Shown here: positions 8,883 to 19,153 of the stretch, in pieces
Layout of the letters: every line of letters begins with the position of its first letter
Position numbering within the stretch: position 1 is the first letter of the stretch
Assembly: GCA_023423535.1 (NCBI GenBank)
Contig: JAFAFL010000095.1
Coordinates: forward strand, 124,001 to 188,000
DNA: 64,000 nt
Direction of reading: 5' to 3'
Origin: Pseudomonadota bacterium
Lineage (GTDB): Bacteria; Myxococcota; Myxococcia; Myxococcales; Myxococcaceae
Program-made: the position numbers and the translations under genes
Notes under the pieces: generated by a model
Seen by the model: the letters and a program-made list of their open reading frames with translations, nothing else
Databases searched by the model: none
Told to the model about the DNA's origin: nothing

Positions 8883-8931
8883 GCCGCCCGTTCGTGAGAG
8901 CCCGCAGGAGGCTCACGAATGGGCGGCTTTT
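8883..8931 (+). terminator. Rho-independent terminator after the secreted VWA gene
   Basis: A 16-bp inverted repeat (8883-8898 and 8912-8927) with a single mismatch and a 13-nt loop is followed by TTTTCCTTT. It lies 27 bp after the stop of the VWA gene and before the convergent hydrolase gene. The T-tract is on the plus-strand side only, so it mainly ends plus-strand transcripts. Confidence 0.85.
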
Positions 8932-8982
8932 CCTTTGCGGGAGGGCCTGACCGGTGGTGGGTGGAGGACCCAGCGGGGTGGC

Positions 8983-9951
8983 TCAGCCCTGCGCCTTCTC
9001 CCGCGCGCGCTGCACCGCCCACGCGATGCCCTGCGCGTTGAGATCGCGGTCGAGCTCCAGCCACTGCCACGCGCCCTCGTCGTCGCCCAGGCCTCTCACG
9101 CGGAGCTGCTCGCGGAACCACGCGTCCAGCCGCGTGCGGCAGAGCGAGACCAGCGGGTCACCACGCAGTCCGCTCGCCATCGCCTCGTCGTAGAGCCGCG
9201 CGCTGACCTCCAGGCCCTCGAGCAGCTGCGCCGCGATCTCTCCCACGTCGCTGAACGCGCCGAAGTGGGTGAGGTACACGCTGTCCGGGTTCAGCTCCGC
9301 GATCTGGCGCACGACGGCGGAGGCTTCGGCGGGGAGGTAGTCGGTGGGGCTGGTGGTGGGAAAGCTGAAGCGCCCGCCGCCCTGCAGCCGCGGATAGGTC
9401 AGCCCGAACGCGTCGCCGGTGAAGATCCCGTTGCTCCCCGAATCGTGCACGCACAGGTGGTGGTTCGCGTGACCGCGCGTGTGGAAGAACCGCAGCGTGC
9501 GCGCGCCGAGCCCGACCGTGGCGCCGTCCTCCATCGCTCGGATGCGCTCGGATGGGATGGGGAGGATGTCGCCGTAGAGCTTCCGGAAGCGCTCGGGCCC
9601 GCCGTACACCTTCGTCGCGCTGGCGATGAGCTTCTGCGGATCCGCGAGGTGCTTCGCCGCGCGCGGGTGACAGAGCAGCGTCGCGTTCGGGCACGCCTCC
9701 AACAGCGCGGAAGATCCGGCCGCATGATCGAGATGCGCATGCGTGACGATCGCCCACTCCACCTGGTCCGGCCGCAGGCCCTGCCGCGCGAGCGCCTCCA
9801 GCATCCGCGGCACCGCGTGCGCGGTGTTGTTCTCCACGAAGGCCGCGCGATCGCCGTCCACGATGAGGAACGTCGCCGCCAGCTCCGGGATGCCGAGGTA
9901 CTCCGCGTCGATGGTGTGGACGCCGTTGGCGGTGTCGCGAGAGGAAGCCAT
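8983..9951 (-). CDS. Metallo-beta-lactamase-fold hydrolase
   Basis: The 322-residue protein has the metallo-beta-lactamase signature THAHLDHAAGS at about residues 70-80, a downstream metal His (HTRGHANHH), an Asp (FTGDAFG) and a late His (YLTHFGAF). The fold binds two metal ions and hydrolyses thioesters, phosphoesters or lactones. The ~100-residue C-terminal extension (helical, with DAWFREQLRVRGL) follows the pattern of long MBL hydrolases. No signal peptide is present, so it is cytosolic. Substrate unknown. The gene diverges from the membrane protein gene at 10025 across 73 bp. Confidence 0.9.
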   Translation of the reverse strand: MASSRDTANGVHTIDAEYLGIPELAATFLIVDGDRAAFVENNTAHAVPRMLEALARQGLRPDQVEWAIVTHAHLDHAAGSSALLEACPNATLLCHPRAAKHLADPQKLIASATKVYGGPERFRKLYGDILPIPSERIRAMEDGATVGLGARTLRFFHTRGHANHHLCVHDSGSNGIFTGDAFGLTYPRLQGGGRFSFPTTSPTDYLPAEASAVVRQIAELNPDSVYLTHFGAFSDVGEIAAQLLEGLEVSARLYDEAMASGLRGDPLVSLCRTRLDAWFREQLRVRGLGDDEGAWQWLELDRDLNAQGIAWAVQRAREKAQG

Positions 9952-10024
9952 GCCGCGACCCTATCGTCCGCCGCGGCGCACTCGTACCTGCCTCGGTCTG
10001 TGTGCGCTCGTGTAGGCTCGCGAC

Positions 10025-11218
10025 GTGACGTCCAAGCAGTCCGAGCTGTCTGAGCTTTCCGACCAGACCACGCACTCCGAGCAGTCCCTGCAGGAGGAAG
10101 CGATCGATCTCCCTCCCGCGCTGCGCTGGGCCATCCGCTACGCGGGCTCGCTCTTCTTCCTCTCGTTGGCCTGGGTGCCGCTCTTCAACAGGAGCCGCTA
10201 TGCGGACCTGTCGAACTGGTACACGGACCACCTGCATCACGCGTACGCGACGTGGGTCGCCCTCTCCCATGGGCTCGAGATCTACACGCGTCCCTTCGCC
10301 GAGATCCGCGACGGCACCGGCTGGCCCTACCCGGTGGAGGCCTGGGGAGAGATGCCGGGGTTCGCCTACCCGCCGGGCGTGATGGTGCTCTTCCTGCCGC
10401 TGACGCTGCTCGGCAGGTTTGCGGGCCTCTCCTTCCACGCGTTCTCCACCGTGGCGGTGCTCTTCGTGCTCGCGATCGCCGCGTGGGCGTTTCATCAGGC
10501 GGTGAGAGCGCTGCTCGTGTTGCCGCAGGGCTCTCGCGTGGCCTCGCTGGTGATCACCTGGCTTATGCTCGCGCAGATCGGGCTGCAGGGCTTCTTCGAC
10601 GCGGCGTTCATCGGCGCGGGCTTCGCCGCGATCGTCTCCTGGAGGCGCGGCAAACCGGACGTGGCGCTGCTCTGGCTCTGTGCTGCGGCCTTCGTCCACT
10701 TCCGCGCCGCCGTGTTTGCACCGCTGGGCGCTGTCGTCCTCTACCGCTGCTGGCAGGAGCGCGCGCGGATCCGCCACTTCGCGCTCAAGCTCGGACTTGC
10801 GGCGGCGGCGATCCTCCTCTCCCTCGCGTCCTTCGCGCTGATGTACCCGACGACCGAAGCCTTCCGTCACCGCTCCGTGCGCGTGCTCTCCAACCCCAAT
10901 GCGCTCGGGGTGGTGATCCTCACCTCGCTCCTCCTCGCGGCCGTGCTGCTCTGGCGGCGTCAGTGGCTGGCGCTCGCGACGCAGGCGATCGTCGTCGGGC
11001 TCGCCCTCGTCGAATTGCAGAACTACTGGTGGCACGGCGCGGTGGTGCTCGCTGTCCCCTTCGTCGTCGGAGCGACGAGAGCGCCCCTCTTCTCGGGCGA
11101 GTTCTCGCTCGTGCGCGGCGTCTGGCTCTTCTGGGCGCTCGCCATCCACGCGATCGTCTGGCGCGATCCACCCGGTCAGATCTTCATCGAGTTCGTGAAG
11201 TTCCTCCGGGTGACCTGA
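10025..11218 (+). CDS. Polytopic membrane protein, GT87/GT-C glycosyltransferase-like
   Basis: The 397-residue protein starts at a GTG. It has a Ser/Glu-rich cytosolic N-terminus (~35 residues), then about nine hydrophobic helices. Loop motifs such as EIYTRPFAEIRDG and FAYPPGVMVLFLPLTLLG resemble GT87 (polyprenol-phosphate-mannose-using) transferases, where a Tyr-Pro-Pro turn after the first periplasmic loop is common. A candidate catalytic acidic residue sits in that first loop. It may add a sugar to an envelope glycan, but no partner genes are nearby. It converges on the DUF2721 gene with a 4-bp gap. Confidence 0.65.
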   Translation: MTSKQSELSELSDQTTHSEQSLQEEAIDLPPALRWAIRYAGSLFFLSLAWVPLFNRSRYADLSNWYTDHLHHAYATWVALSHGLEIYTRPFAEIRDGTGWPYPVEAWGEMPGFAYPPGVMVLFLPLTLLGRFAGLSFHAFSTVAVLFVLAIAAWAFHQAVRALLVLPQGSRVASLVITWLMLAQIGLQGFFDAAFIGAGFAAIVSWRRGKPDVALLWLCAAAFVHFRAAVFAPLGAVVLYRCWQERARIRHFALKLGLAAAAILLSLASFALMYPTTEAFRHRSVRVLSNPNALGVVILTSLLLAAVLLWRRQWLALATQAIVVGLALVELQNYWWHGAVVLAVPFVVGATRAPLFSGEFSLVRGVWLFWALAIHAIVWRDPPGQIFIEFVKFLRVT

Positions 11219-11222
11219 GCGC

Positions 11223-11762
11223 TCAGCCCCGGAAGGTCGCTTCGGGCCCGGAGGTCTGCGTGCGCTGGAAGTCCACCAGCCGGCGCAGAAAGCCCATCTC
11301 CATCTTCAGGCCGTGCAGGGCGAGCCGCGCCTCGAGGATCAGCAGCAGGCCCGCGATGAGAAAGAACGCGCCGCCGAGCATGGCGAAGCCCACCGCCACC
11401 CAGCCGAACTCGGTCTGACGCAGCGCGAGAATGCCCAGCGCGACGCTGGTGGCCACGAAGGCGCTGGCGGCGAGGTAGAGCAGGGTGAGGCTGCGCTGCA
11501 GCAGCGTGGCGCGGAACATGAGCTGCCCCATCTGCTGCTCGATGGTCACCCGGCGCTCGGTCATCAGCGCGAGCTCGATGGCGCCGGATGAGAGCTGGTC
11601 GAACTTCTCGGAGAGCGCGCGCACCCGGTCGATCACCCGGCCCAGCCGGTTCGAGGTGGAGAGCACGAACGTGCCGCACGCCGACAGCAGGAGCGTCGGT
11701 GCGAGCATGGCCGTCAGGACGGTGAGCGTCGCACTGAGGTCCGGGCCCGGCAGGTCGAGCAT
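11223..11762 (-). CDS. DUF2721-family membrane protein
   Basis: The 179-residue protein matches the DUF2721 pattern: an N-terminal helix (LTAMLAPTLLLSACGTFVLS), the conserved NRLGRVIDRVRAL segment, then two closely spaced transmembrane helices (YLAASAFVATSVALGIL and FAMLGGAFFLIAGLLLIL). The function is not established for the family. Its start is 40 bp from the divergent hprK start, so promoters for both genes must overlap or lie inside coding sequence. Confidence 0.88.
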   Translation of the reverse strand: MLDLPGPDLSATLTVLTAMLAPTLLLSACGTFVLSTSNRLGRVIDRVRALSEKFDQLSSGAIELALMTERRVTIEQQMGQLMFRATLLQRSLTLLYLAASAFVATSVALGILALRQTEFGWVAVGFAMLGGAFFLIAGLLLILEARLALHGLKMEMGFLRRLVDFQRTQTSGPEATFRG

Positions 11763-11802
11763 GTTCTCGCTCTATCACGCGGTCGTGATAGGTGAACCGG
11801 GG

Positions 11803-12768
11803 ATGGGCGCGATCCGCATCTCCCGCCTCCTCGAGGACGCCGACTACGACCTGCAGCTCACGCTCGTTGCGGGCCGTGAGGGCCTGGGCCGTCGCATCGA
11901 CTCGTCGCGCATCCAGAAGCCGGGCCTCGCGCTCGCGGGCTTCACCGAACACCTCCATCCGCACCGCGTGCAGGTCTTCGGCAACACCGAGATGAGCTTT
12001 CTTGCCACGCTCCCCGAAGCGCAGCAGCGCGAGGCGCTGGAGAAGCTCTTCCGGGAGGACCTCGCCTGCGTGGTGGTGACGAAGGACCTCGAGCTGCCGC
12101 AGGCGCTGATCGACGCGTGCAACGACGCGAAGCTGGCGCTGATGAAGACGCCGCTGCTCTCCTCGACCTTCATCCAGCAGGTGCAGGCCTTTCTCGAGGA
12201 GGCGCTGACCGAGACCTCCACGCTGCACGGCGTGCTGATGGACGTGTTCGGGGTGGGCATCCTGCTGCTGGGAAAGAGCGGGATCGGCAAGAGCGAGATC
12301 GCGCTCGACCTCGTGATGCGCGGGCACAGGCTGGTGGCGGACGACATCGTGGACGTCACCCGCCGCAAGCAGGGCGCCATCTACGGAACCGGCAACCCGA
12401 TCATCAAGCACCACATGGAGATCCGGGGCCTGGGGATCATCAACATCAAGGATCTCTTCGGCATCGCCGCGGTGCGCGACCGGAAGAAGATCGAGCTCGT
12501 GGTGGAGCTGGTGGAGTGGGATCCGGCGCGCGAGTACGACCGGCTCGGGGTGGACGAGGCGCGCTTCACGGTGGTGGACGTGGAGATCCCCCTGGCGGTG
12601 GTGCCGGTTCGTCCGGGAAGAAACCTCACCACCATCATCGAAGTGGCGGCACGCAACCACCTGCTCAAGCTTCAGGGACATCACTCGGCGCGCGAGTTCG
12701 CCGACCGGCTCAACCGGGCCATCGCCGAGGGGCGCATGCGCTCCACGGTGGGCGAGGAAGTGGAATGA
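11803..12768 (+). CDS. hprK: HPr kinase/phosphorylase
   Basis: The 321-residue protein has a normal length for the family. The N-terminal domain spans ~1-130. The C-terminal kinase domain has the Walker A loop LLGKSGIGKSEIALDL, the VADDIVDV strand, and the family signature MEIRGLGIINIKDLFG, with the RPGRN loop later. HprK phosphorylates HPr on a serine using ATP or pyrophosphate and can reverse the reaction. The ATG at 11803 with an upstream AGGTGA is preferred over an in-frame ATG at 11761, which would touch the divergent DUF2721 start. Its stop overlaps the rapZ start (ATGA), and ptsH is in the same operon, so substrate and kinase are co-encoded. Confidence 0.96.
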   Translation: MGAIRISRLLEDADYDLQLTLVAGREGLGRRIDSSRIQKPGLALAGFTEHLHPHRVQVFGNTEMSFLATLPEAQQREALEKLFREDLACVVVTKDLELPQALIDACNDAKLALMKTPLLSSTFIQQVQAFLEEALTETSTLHGVLMDVFGVGILLLGKSGIGKSEIALDLVMRGHRLVADDIVDVTRRKQGAIYGTGNPIIKHHMEIRGLGIINIKDLFGIAAVRDRKKIELVVELVEWDPAREYDRLGVDEARFTVVDVEIPLAVVPVRPGRNLTTIIEVAARNHLLKLQGHHSAREFADRLNRAIAEGRMRSTVGEEVE

Positions 12769-13631
12769 GCAGCGAGCACAGGCAGATCGTCATCATCACG
12801 GGCATGAGCGGCTCGGGTAAGTCCACCGCCATCCGCGCGCTGGAGGACAGCGGGTTCTTCTGCGTGGACAACCTGCCGGTGGTGCTCCTCCCCAAGCTCA
12901 CCGAGATGGCCGGGCTGGGCAGTGCGCTGCCCCGGCTCGCGCTGGTGATCGACGCGCGCGAGGGCGTGTTCCTCAAGGAGGCGCCGCGCTTCATCGACGA
13001 GGTCCGCCGCAGCGGGCACCAGGTGGACGTGCTCTTCCTCGACTCGTCCGACGAGTCCCTGCACCGGCGCTTCAGCGAGACGCGCCGGCGGCACCCGCTC
13101 GCGCCCTCCGGCAGCGTGGAGGAGGGCATCCGCCGCGAGCGCGAGGCCCTGCGCGATCTGCGCGAGCTGGCGGACCAGGTGATCGACACCTCGCCGCTGA
13201 ACGTGCACGACCTCAAGCGGATGGTGCAGTCGCGCTTCTCGCCCGAGCCGACGAACGCGCCTTCGATCAGCGTGATGTCCTTCGGCTACCGCTACGGCGT
13301 GCCCCCGCAGGCGGACCTCGTGTTCGACGTGCGCTTCCTTCCGAACCCCTACTTCATCCCCGAGCTGAAGGCCTTCACCGGACGCGACCCGAAGGTCGCC
13401 GCGTACGTGCTCGACCGGCCGGAGACGCAGGAGTTTCTCCAGCGCATCGAGGAGCTCTGCCGCTTCCTCTTCCCGAAGTACCAGAAGGAGGGGAAGGCCT
13501 ACCTCACCGTGGCGCTGGGCTGCACCGGCGGCAAGCACCGCTCGGTGGCCATGGCGCACGAGCTGGTGCGGCGGCTGAGCGACGGCGGCACGCCGATCCA
13601 CCTGTGGGATCGGGACTCGGAGAAGGAGTAG
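12765..13631 (+). CDS. rapZ: RapZ (YvcJ) family nucleotide-binding protein
   Basis: The 288-residue protein has the P-loop ITGMSGSGKSTAIRALED, the second NTP-binding segment FCVDNLPVVLLPKL, and the conserved C-terminal SFGYRYGVPPQADLVFDVRFLPNP and GCTGGKHRSVAMAHEL motifs. These make it a full-length RapZ. In Enterobacteria RapZ is an RNA-binding adaptor for RNase E controlling glucosamine-6-phosphate synthase; the role in Myxococcota is not established. The start overlaps the hprK stop by 4 bp, indicating translational coupling. The next gene begins 186 bp downstream, a gap that could hold a second promoter, though I see no clear motif. Confidence 0.95.
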   Translation: MSSEHRQIVIITGMSGSGKSTAIRALEDSGFFCVDNLPVVLLPKLTEMAGLGSALPRLALVIDAREGVFLKEAPRFIDEVRRSGHQVDVLFLDSSDESLHRRFSETRRRHPLAPSGSVEEGIRREREALRDLRELADQVIDTSPLNVHDLKRMVQSRFSPEPTNAPSISVMSFGYRYGVPPQADLVFDVRFLPNPYFIPELKAFTGRDPKVAAYVLDRPETQEFLQRIEELCRFLFPKYQKEGKAYLTVALGCTGGKHRSVAMAHELVRRLSDGGTPIHLWDRDSEKE

Positions 13632-13817
13632 CGGCGTCTGCAGGCGACCATGCAGGCAGCCGAGCGTGTGAAGGCCGCGGGACGAAACCGGGCACGGGCT
13701 CGGGCCGATAGGTACCTTTGCCGTGGGGGCGGCCAGGCGATGAAGTTCGGAGTAGTTGCTTCGTCTGGGCCCCAGCGGTACTGAGCGTTTTTCCGGGGGG
13801 TAGGAGAGGAGGTCGCC

Positions 13818-14249
13818 ATGGTCGGCCTGGTGGTCGCGACGCACGGACATCTCGCGGACGAGATGGTCCACACCGCAGAGCAGATCGTGGGCCCGCTGGA
13901 GGCGGTGGCCACGTGCTCCATCGAACCCGGAGCCTCGCCGGAGGCCATCCGCGAGCAGCTGAAGAACGCCGTCTCCCGCGTGGACGAGGGACAGGGCGTG
14001 ATCGTGCTCGCCGACCTCATCGGCGGGACGCCCTGCAACCAGTCGCTGATGCTCTGCGGTCAGCGCCGGCTGGAGGTCGTCACCGGCGTGAACCTGCCCA
14101 TGCTCATCAAGGCGAACTCGCTGCGCATGGGCGAGGGCGTGCTCCCGCTGAACGAGCTCGCGCTGGCGCTCATCGCCTACGGGCAGCGCAACATCACCTG
14201 TCCCACCGCGGCCGTGCGCGAAGCCTCCGCGGCGCGAACGAGCCAGTAG
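13818..14249 (+). CDS. PTS mannose-class EIIA component
   Basis: The 143-residue protein is a stand-alone EIIA of the mannose class. It begins VGLVVATHGHLADEM with the phosphorylatable His at position 9, equivalent to His10 of the E. coli EIIAB-Man protein. LADLIGGTPCNQSLML follows, a conserved loop near the active site. EIIA takes phosphate from HPr and gives it to EIIB. A GAGAGGAGG Shine-Dalgarno sequence lies 5 bp before the ATG. It is the first of four PTS enzyme II genes in a row. Confidence 0.94.
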   Translation: MVGLVVATHGHLADEMVHTAEQIVGPLEAVATCSIEPGASPEAIREQLKNAVSRVDEGQGVIVLADLIGGTPCNQSLMLCGQRRLEVVTGVNLPMLIKANSLRMGEGVLPLNELALALIAYGQRNITCPTAAVREASAARTSQ

Positions 14250-14319
14250 CCCCATTCTCCCGACCCCCGGACACGGCAGCCGCGCGCCTCTGCGTGCGCG
14301 GGCCGAAGGACTGCACTCC

Positions 14320-14805
14320 GTGATCTCGCTCGTCCGCGTCGACAACCGGCTCATCCACGGACAGGTGGTGGAGGCGTGGCTGCCGCACCTGAAGGTGGAC
14401 CGCGTGGCGGTGGCGGATGACGAGGCCGCCTCGAACGACCTCATCCGCGCGGCGATGGGGCTCGCGGTGCAGCCGTCGGTGCAGGTGCTCATCCAGCCTC
14501 TGGGCGAGGTCGCGTACCGCGCGATCTCCGACGACGACGTGCCCACGCTGCTGCTCGTGCGCGACGTCGGCGGCGTCGTCCGGGCGCGCGCGCAGGGCCT
14601 GGAGTTGCGGAAGCTGAACCTCGGCAACGTGCACTTCTCCACCGGCCGCCGGCAGATCTCGCCCTCGGTCTTTCTCTCGCCAGACGAGCTGGATGCGCTC
14701 AGAATGCTCAGCGAGGGCGGCGTGGAGGTGGAGGTGCGCGCGGTGCCGGCGGAGAAGGGGCTCGGCATGGCGGAGATCACGGAGCGCTTCTCGAAGGCAG
14801 GCTGA
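14320..14805 (+). CDS. PTS mannose-class EIIB component
   Basis: The 161-residue protein starts at a GTG and has the mannose-class EIIB signature LVRVDNRLIHGQVVEAWLP with the phosphorylated His at position 13. Later segments (VADDEAASNDLIRAAM, LGNVHFSTGRRQISPSVFLS) match EIIB-Man/Sor proteins. EIIB receives phosphate from EIIA and passes it to sugar in the EIIC-EIID channel. It is cytosolic. Placed between EIIA and EIIC genes with 70 and 8 bp spacers. Confidence 0.94.
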   Translation: MISLVRVDNRLIHGQVVEAWLPHLKVDRVAVADDEAASNDLIRAAMGLAVQPSVQVLIQPLGEVAYRAISDDDVPTLLLVRDVGGVVRARAQGLELRKLNLGNVHFSTGRRQISPSVFLSPDELDALRMLSEGGVEVEVRAVPAEKGLGMAEITERFSKAG

Positions 14806-14813
14806 ACACGGCC

Positions 14814-15533
14814 ATGCACGTGGCGTGGATGAACGTGGCGGTCGCCGGGCTCTTCGGCGGCTTGTTGGCGCTGGAGCGCCGGGCGTTCCTGCAGGCCATG
14901 TTGTCGCGTCCGCTCGTCGCCGCTGCGCTGACCGGCGCGCTGGTGGACGACGTCACCTCCGGCCTCTTCGTGGGGATGGTGCTGGAGTTGTTCTTTCTCG
15001 GCTCCGCATCGCTCGGCGCCTCCGTTCCCCACAACGACACCATCACCGCCACCGGCACCGCGGCGGGCGCAGCCGCACTGGCAGCGGGCTACGGCGAGAG
15101 CACCCCTGCCATCTGGTCGCTCGCGCTGCTCCTCTTCGCGGGCCTGGGGCCTTTGGGCCGGAAGATTGACCGGCTGCTCGACCGTCACAGCGGACGGCTG
15201 AACCGCACCGCGCTGCTCTCCGCAGACGAGGGCAACCTGCGCCGCGCGGTGCGCCAGAACCTGTGGGGGATGTACCCGCACTTCCTCGTGTTCGGGCTGA
15301 TCACCGCGCTCTGCTTTCTTGCCGGAGCGGCCGTAGCGCCGTTGCTGCCGGAGCTGCTCACGCCGAGGGTCGCGCGCGGGCTGACCTGGGCCTATCCGGC
15401 AATGGCCTCGGTGGCGGCGGCGATCGCGGCGAAGGGCTCCAACGCGCGCAAGGCGCACGTGTGGGCGGGCGCTTCGGCGATCATCGTCACCTCGCTGGCG
15501 GCGGTGTGGCAGATCTTCGGAGCCCTCCCGTGA
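14814..15533 (+). CDS. PTS mannose-class EIIC permease component
   Basis: The 239-residue polytopic protein has LLALERRAFLQAMLSRPLVAAALTGALVDD at its N-terminus (quoted in part), a typical EIIC-Man feature, then LELFFLGSASLGASVPHNDT and several hydrophobic helices. EIIC and EIID together form the mannose-family channel. The ATG at 14814 is 8 bp after the EIIB stop. The stop overlaps the EIID start by 3 bp (GTGA), which suggests tight stoichiometric coupling of the two channel subunits. Confidence 0.92.
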   Translation: MHVAWMNVAVAGLFGGLLALERRAFLQAMLSRPLVAAALTGALVDDVTSGLFVGMVLELFFLGSASLGASVPHNDTITATGTAAGAAALAAGYGESTPAIWSLALLLFAGLGPLGRKIDRLLDRHSGRLNRTALLSADEGNLRRAVRQNLWGMYPHFLVFGLITALCFLAGAAVAPLLPELLTPRVARGLTWAYPAMASVAAAIAAKGSNARKAHVWAGASAIIVTSLAAVWQIFGALP

Positions 15534-16336
15534 CCGCGGCGGCGGCACCGAAGCGGGCGGCGGACTCGCGGGTCGTCGAGCGGCTCGGGCCGTGGGTGCT
15601 CCTGCAGGTCTTCGTGCGCAGCCTCTTCCTGCAGGCCTCGTGGAACCCGCAGGGGATGCAGAACCTCGGGTTCGCCTACGCGCTCTTTCCCGCGCTGCGA
15701 AGGCTCTATCCGGATCCGGAGGCGCAGAACGCGGCGGTGCGCCGGCACCTCGTGCTCTTCAACACCCATCCCTACGTGGCGGCGGCGATCCTCGGCGGCG
15801 TGCTCTTCCACGAGGAGCGGGTGGCGCGCGGCGAGTCCACGCCGGAGAAGGTCACGGTCTTCAAGCAGGCCCTCATGGGACCGCTGGCCGCGGTGGGCGA
15901 CGGGTTCTTCTGGCTCTCGCTGAAGCCCGCCGTGGGCGCGCTGGCGGCGGCGCTGGTGCCGGTGCCGGCGGTGGGCGCGTGGGCGCCGCTGATCTTCCTC
16001 GTGATGTACAACCTCGTGCACCTCTTTCTCCGCATCCGCCTCTACTGGGTGGGGCTCACGCGCGGAGACCGGCTGGTGGAGGAGGTCGCGCGGGTGCGGC
16101 TTCCGGCGCGAGGCGCCCGGCTGCGCGAGGTGGCGGCGGTGGCGGCAGGTGCGCTGGCCGCGTGGCTGGCGTTGGAGTTCGGCGCGCTGGTGGGCGGACC
16201 GGAGGCGCCGCTGCTCACCGCGGGATGCCTCGTGCTCGGCGGCGTGGGGTACTGGCTGGTGAGCAGAGGCGTGTCCCGCTACGTGCTGCTGTACGTGGCG
16301 GCGTTGCTGGCGGGGCTGGCGGGCGCGTTCTTGTAA
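15530..16336 (+). CDS. PTS mannose-class EIID permease component
   Basis: The 268-residue protein starts at a GTG overlapping the EIIC stop. It shows EIID features: VFVRSLFLQASWNPQGMQNLG, FNTHPYVAAAILGG, KQALMGPLAAVGDGFFW and a membrane-embedded C-terminal part with several helices. EIID is unique to the mannose class and completes the transporter. With EIIA, EIIB and EIIC all present, a functional sugar transporter is plausible rather than a purely regulatory phosphorelay, although no sugar catabolic gene is nearby. Confidence 0.92.
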   Translation: MTAAAAPKRAADSRVVERLGPWVLLQVFVRSLFLQASWNPQGMQNLGFAYALFPALRRLYPDPEAQNAAVRRHLVLFNTHPYVAAAILGGVLFHEERVARGESTPEKVTVFKQALMGPLAAVGDGFFWLSLKPAVGALAAALVPVPAVGAWAPLIFLVMYNLVHLFLRIRLYWVGLTRGDRLVEEVARVRLPARGARLREVAAVAAGALAAWLALEFGALVGGPEAPLLTAGCLVLGGVGYWLVSRGVSRYVLLYVAALLAGLAGAFL

Positions 16337-16353
16337 TGGGAGGTCTGGCAGCG

Positions 16354-16632
16354 ATGTCGATGGCGGTGGAAGGCGAATACGAGATCGTCAACGCGCTCGG
16401 GCTGCACGCGCGGGCGGCGGCGCAGTTGGTGAAGGTGGCGAACCGCTACAAGAGCGAGGTCACGCTCGAGTGCGAGGGCCAGACCGTCAACGCGAAGTCG
16501 ATCATGGGCGTGCTGATGCTCGCGGCGGGGCAGGGGATGCGGGTGAAGGTGCGCTGCACCGGCGAGGACGCGGAGCCGTGCCTCGAGGAGTTGCGCGCGC
16601 TCATCGCGAACAAATTCGGAGAGGCGAGGTAG
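16354..16632 (+). CDS. ptsH: Phosphocarrier protein HPr
   Basis: The 92-residue protein has the HPr fold pattern. The EI-dependent site is GLHARAAAQLV with His18, and the regulatory site is NAKSIMGVLML with Ser49, the expected target of the HprK encoded in the same operon. The usual Pro after HAR is replaced by Ala. Three in-frame ATGs (16336, 16354, 16360) are possible; 16354 is chosen because an AGG motif lies ~11 bp upstream and the length then fits the family. It is 9 bp upstream of ptsI. Confidence 0.93.
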   Translation: MSMAVEGEYEIVNALGLHARAAAQLVKVANRYKSEVTLECEGQTVNAKSIMGVLMLAAGQGMRVKVRCTGEDAEPCLEELRALIANKFGEAR

Positions 16633-16641
16633 CGAGGACCC

Positions 16642-18405
<1,764 letters not shown>

Positions 18406-18504
18406 GCGGCAGGCGCCGACCGGCAGACAGGCGGCACACCGTGGTCGCACGGTTGGATGTACACGGTATGTGCTGCTCGGTCGCTTCCGGTAGGCTGCGC
18501 GGAC

Positions 18505-18525
18505 GCCTCGGGCCAAACCCGAGGC
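18505..18525 (+). promoter_or_regulatory. Perfect 8-bp hairpin just upstream of the acyltransferase RBS
   Basis: GCCTCGGG and CCCGAGGC form a perfect inverted repeat with a 5-nt loop. It ends at the G-rich ribosome binding site (18526-18533) of the gene starting at 18536. It may act in the leader of that gene or end the ptsI transcript; the absence of a T-tract argues against an efficient intrinsic terminator. Confidence 0.4.
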
Positions 18526-18535
18526 CGGGGGAAGC

Positions 18536-19150
18536 ATGCGTTCACGGCTCGTACAACGGGTAGTCCGTCACATCGCGATGAAGCACGGGGTGGGCTTCAA
18601 GCTCTACCGGTCCCTCTGCAGTCCGGACAGCTACGAGTACGCCGAGTACCTGCGGCGCCACGGCGGCCTCTACTCGATGGGCGAGCACGTGGGCATCACC
18701 CTCGGCACCGAGATGCCCGACGCGGCGTACGTGCGCATCGGCAACAACGTGCTGCTGGCGAAGTGCACCCTCATCGGTCACGACGGTTCGGTCGCGGTGC
18801 TCAACCGCGCCTACGGGCTGAAGCTCGACCGGGTGGGGAAGATCGACATTCGCGACAACGTCTTCATCGGCCACCAGGCGGTGATCATGCCGGGCGTGAC
18901 GGTCGGCCCGAACGCGATCGTCGCCGCCGGCGCGGTGGTCACGCGGGACGTGGCGGAGGGCGACATCGTGGGCGGGGTGCCGGCGAAGCCCATCGGCCGG
19001 GTGGATGATCTGGTGAAGAAGATGAAGGAGGAGACGGAGAACCTCCCCTGGGCGGAGCTCATCCGGCAGCGAACGTCGAACTTCGATCCGGAGCTCGAGC
19101 CGGAGCTGCAGCGGCTTCGCGCCGCGCACTTCTACTCGCGGGCAGGGTAG
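18536..19150 (+). CDS. Left-handed beta-helix (hexapeptide repeat) acyltransferase
   Basis: The 204-residue protein has a helical N-terminus (~50 residues), then hexapeptide-repeat sequence: RIGNNVLLAKCTLIGHDGS and, after an insertion, KIDIRDNVFIGHQAVIMPGVTVGPNAIVAAGAVVTRDVAEG, quoted here only in outline. The end IVGGVPAKPIGRVD is typical of the CatB/WbbJ/maa group that transfers acetyl or other acyl groups to sugars or antibiotics. The acceptor is unknown. The ATG at 18536 follows a GGGGGAAG Shine-Dalgarno sequence. It converges on the histidine kinase gene with a 3-bp gap. Confidence 0.88.
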   Translation: MRSRLVQRVVRHIAMKHGVGFKLYRSLCSPDSYEYAEYLRRHGGLYSMGEHVGITLGTEMPDAAYVRIGNNVLLAKCTLIGHDGSVAVLNRAYGLKLDRVGKIDIRDNVFIGHQAVIMPGVTVGPNAIVAAGAVVTRDVAEGDIVGGVPAKPIGRVDDLVKKMKEETENLPWAELIRQRTSNFDPELEPELQRLRAAHFYSRAG

Positions 19151-19153
19151 CGC

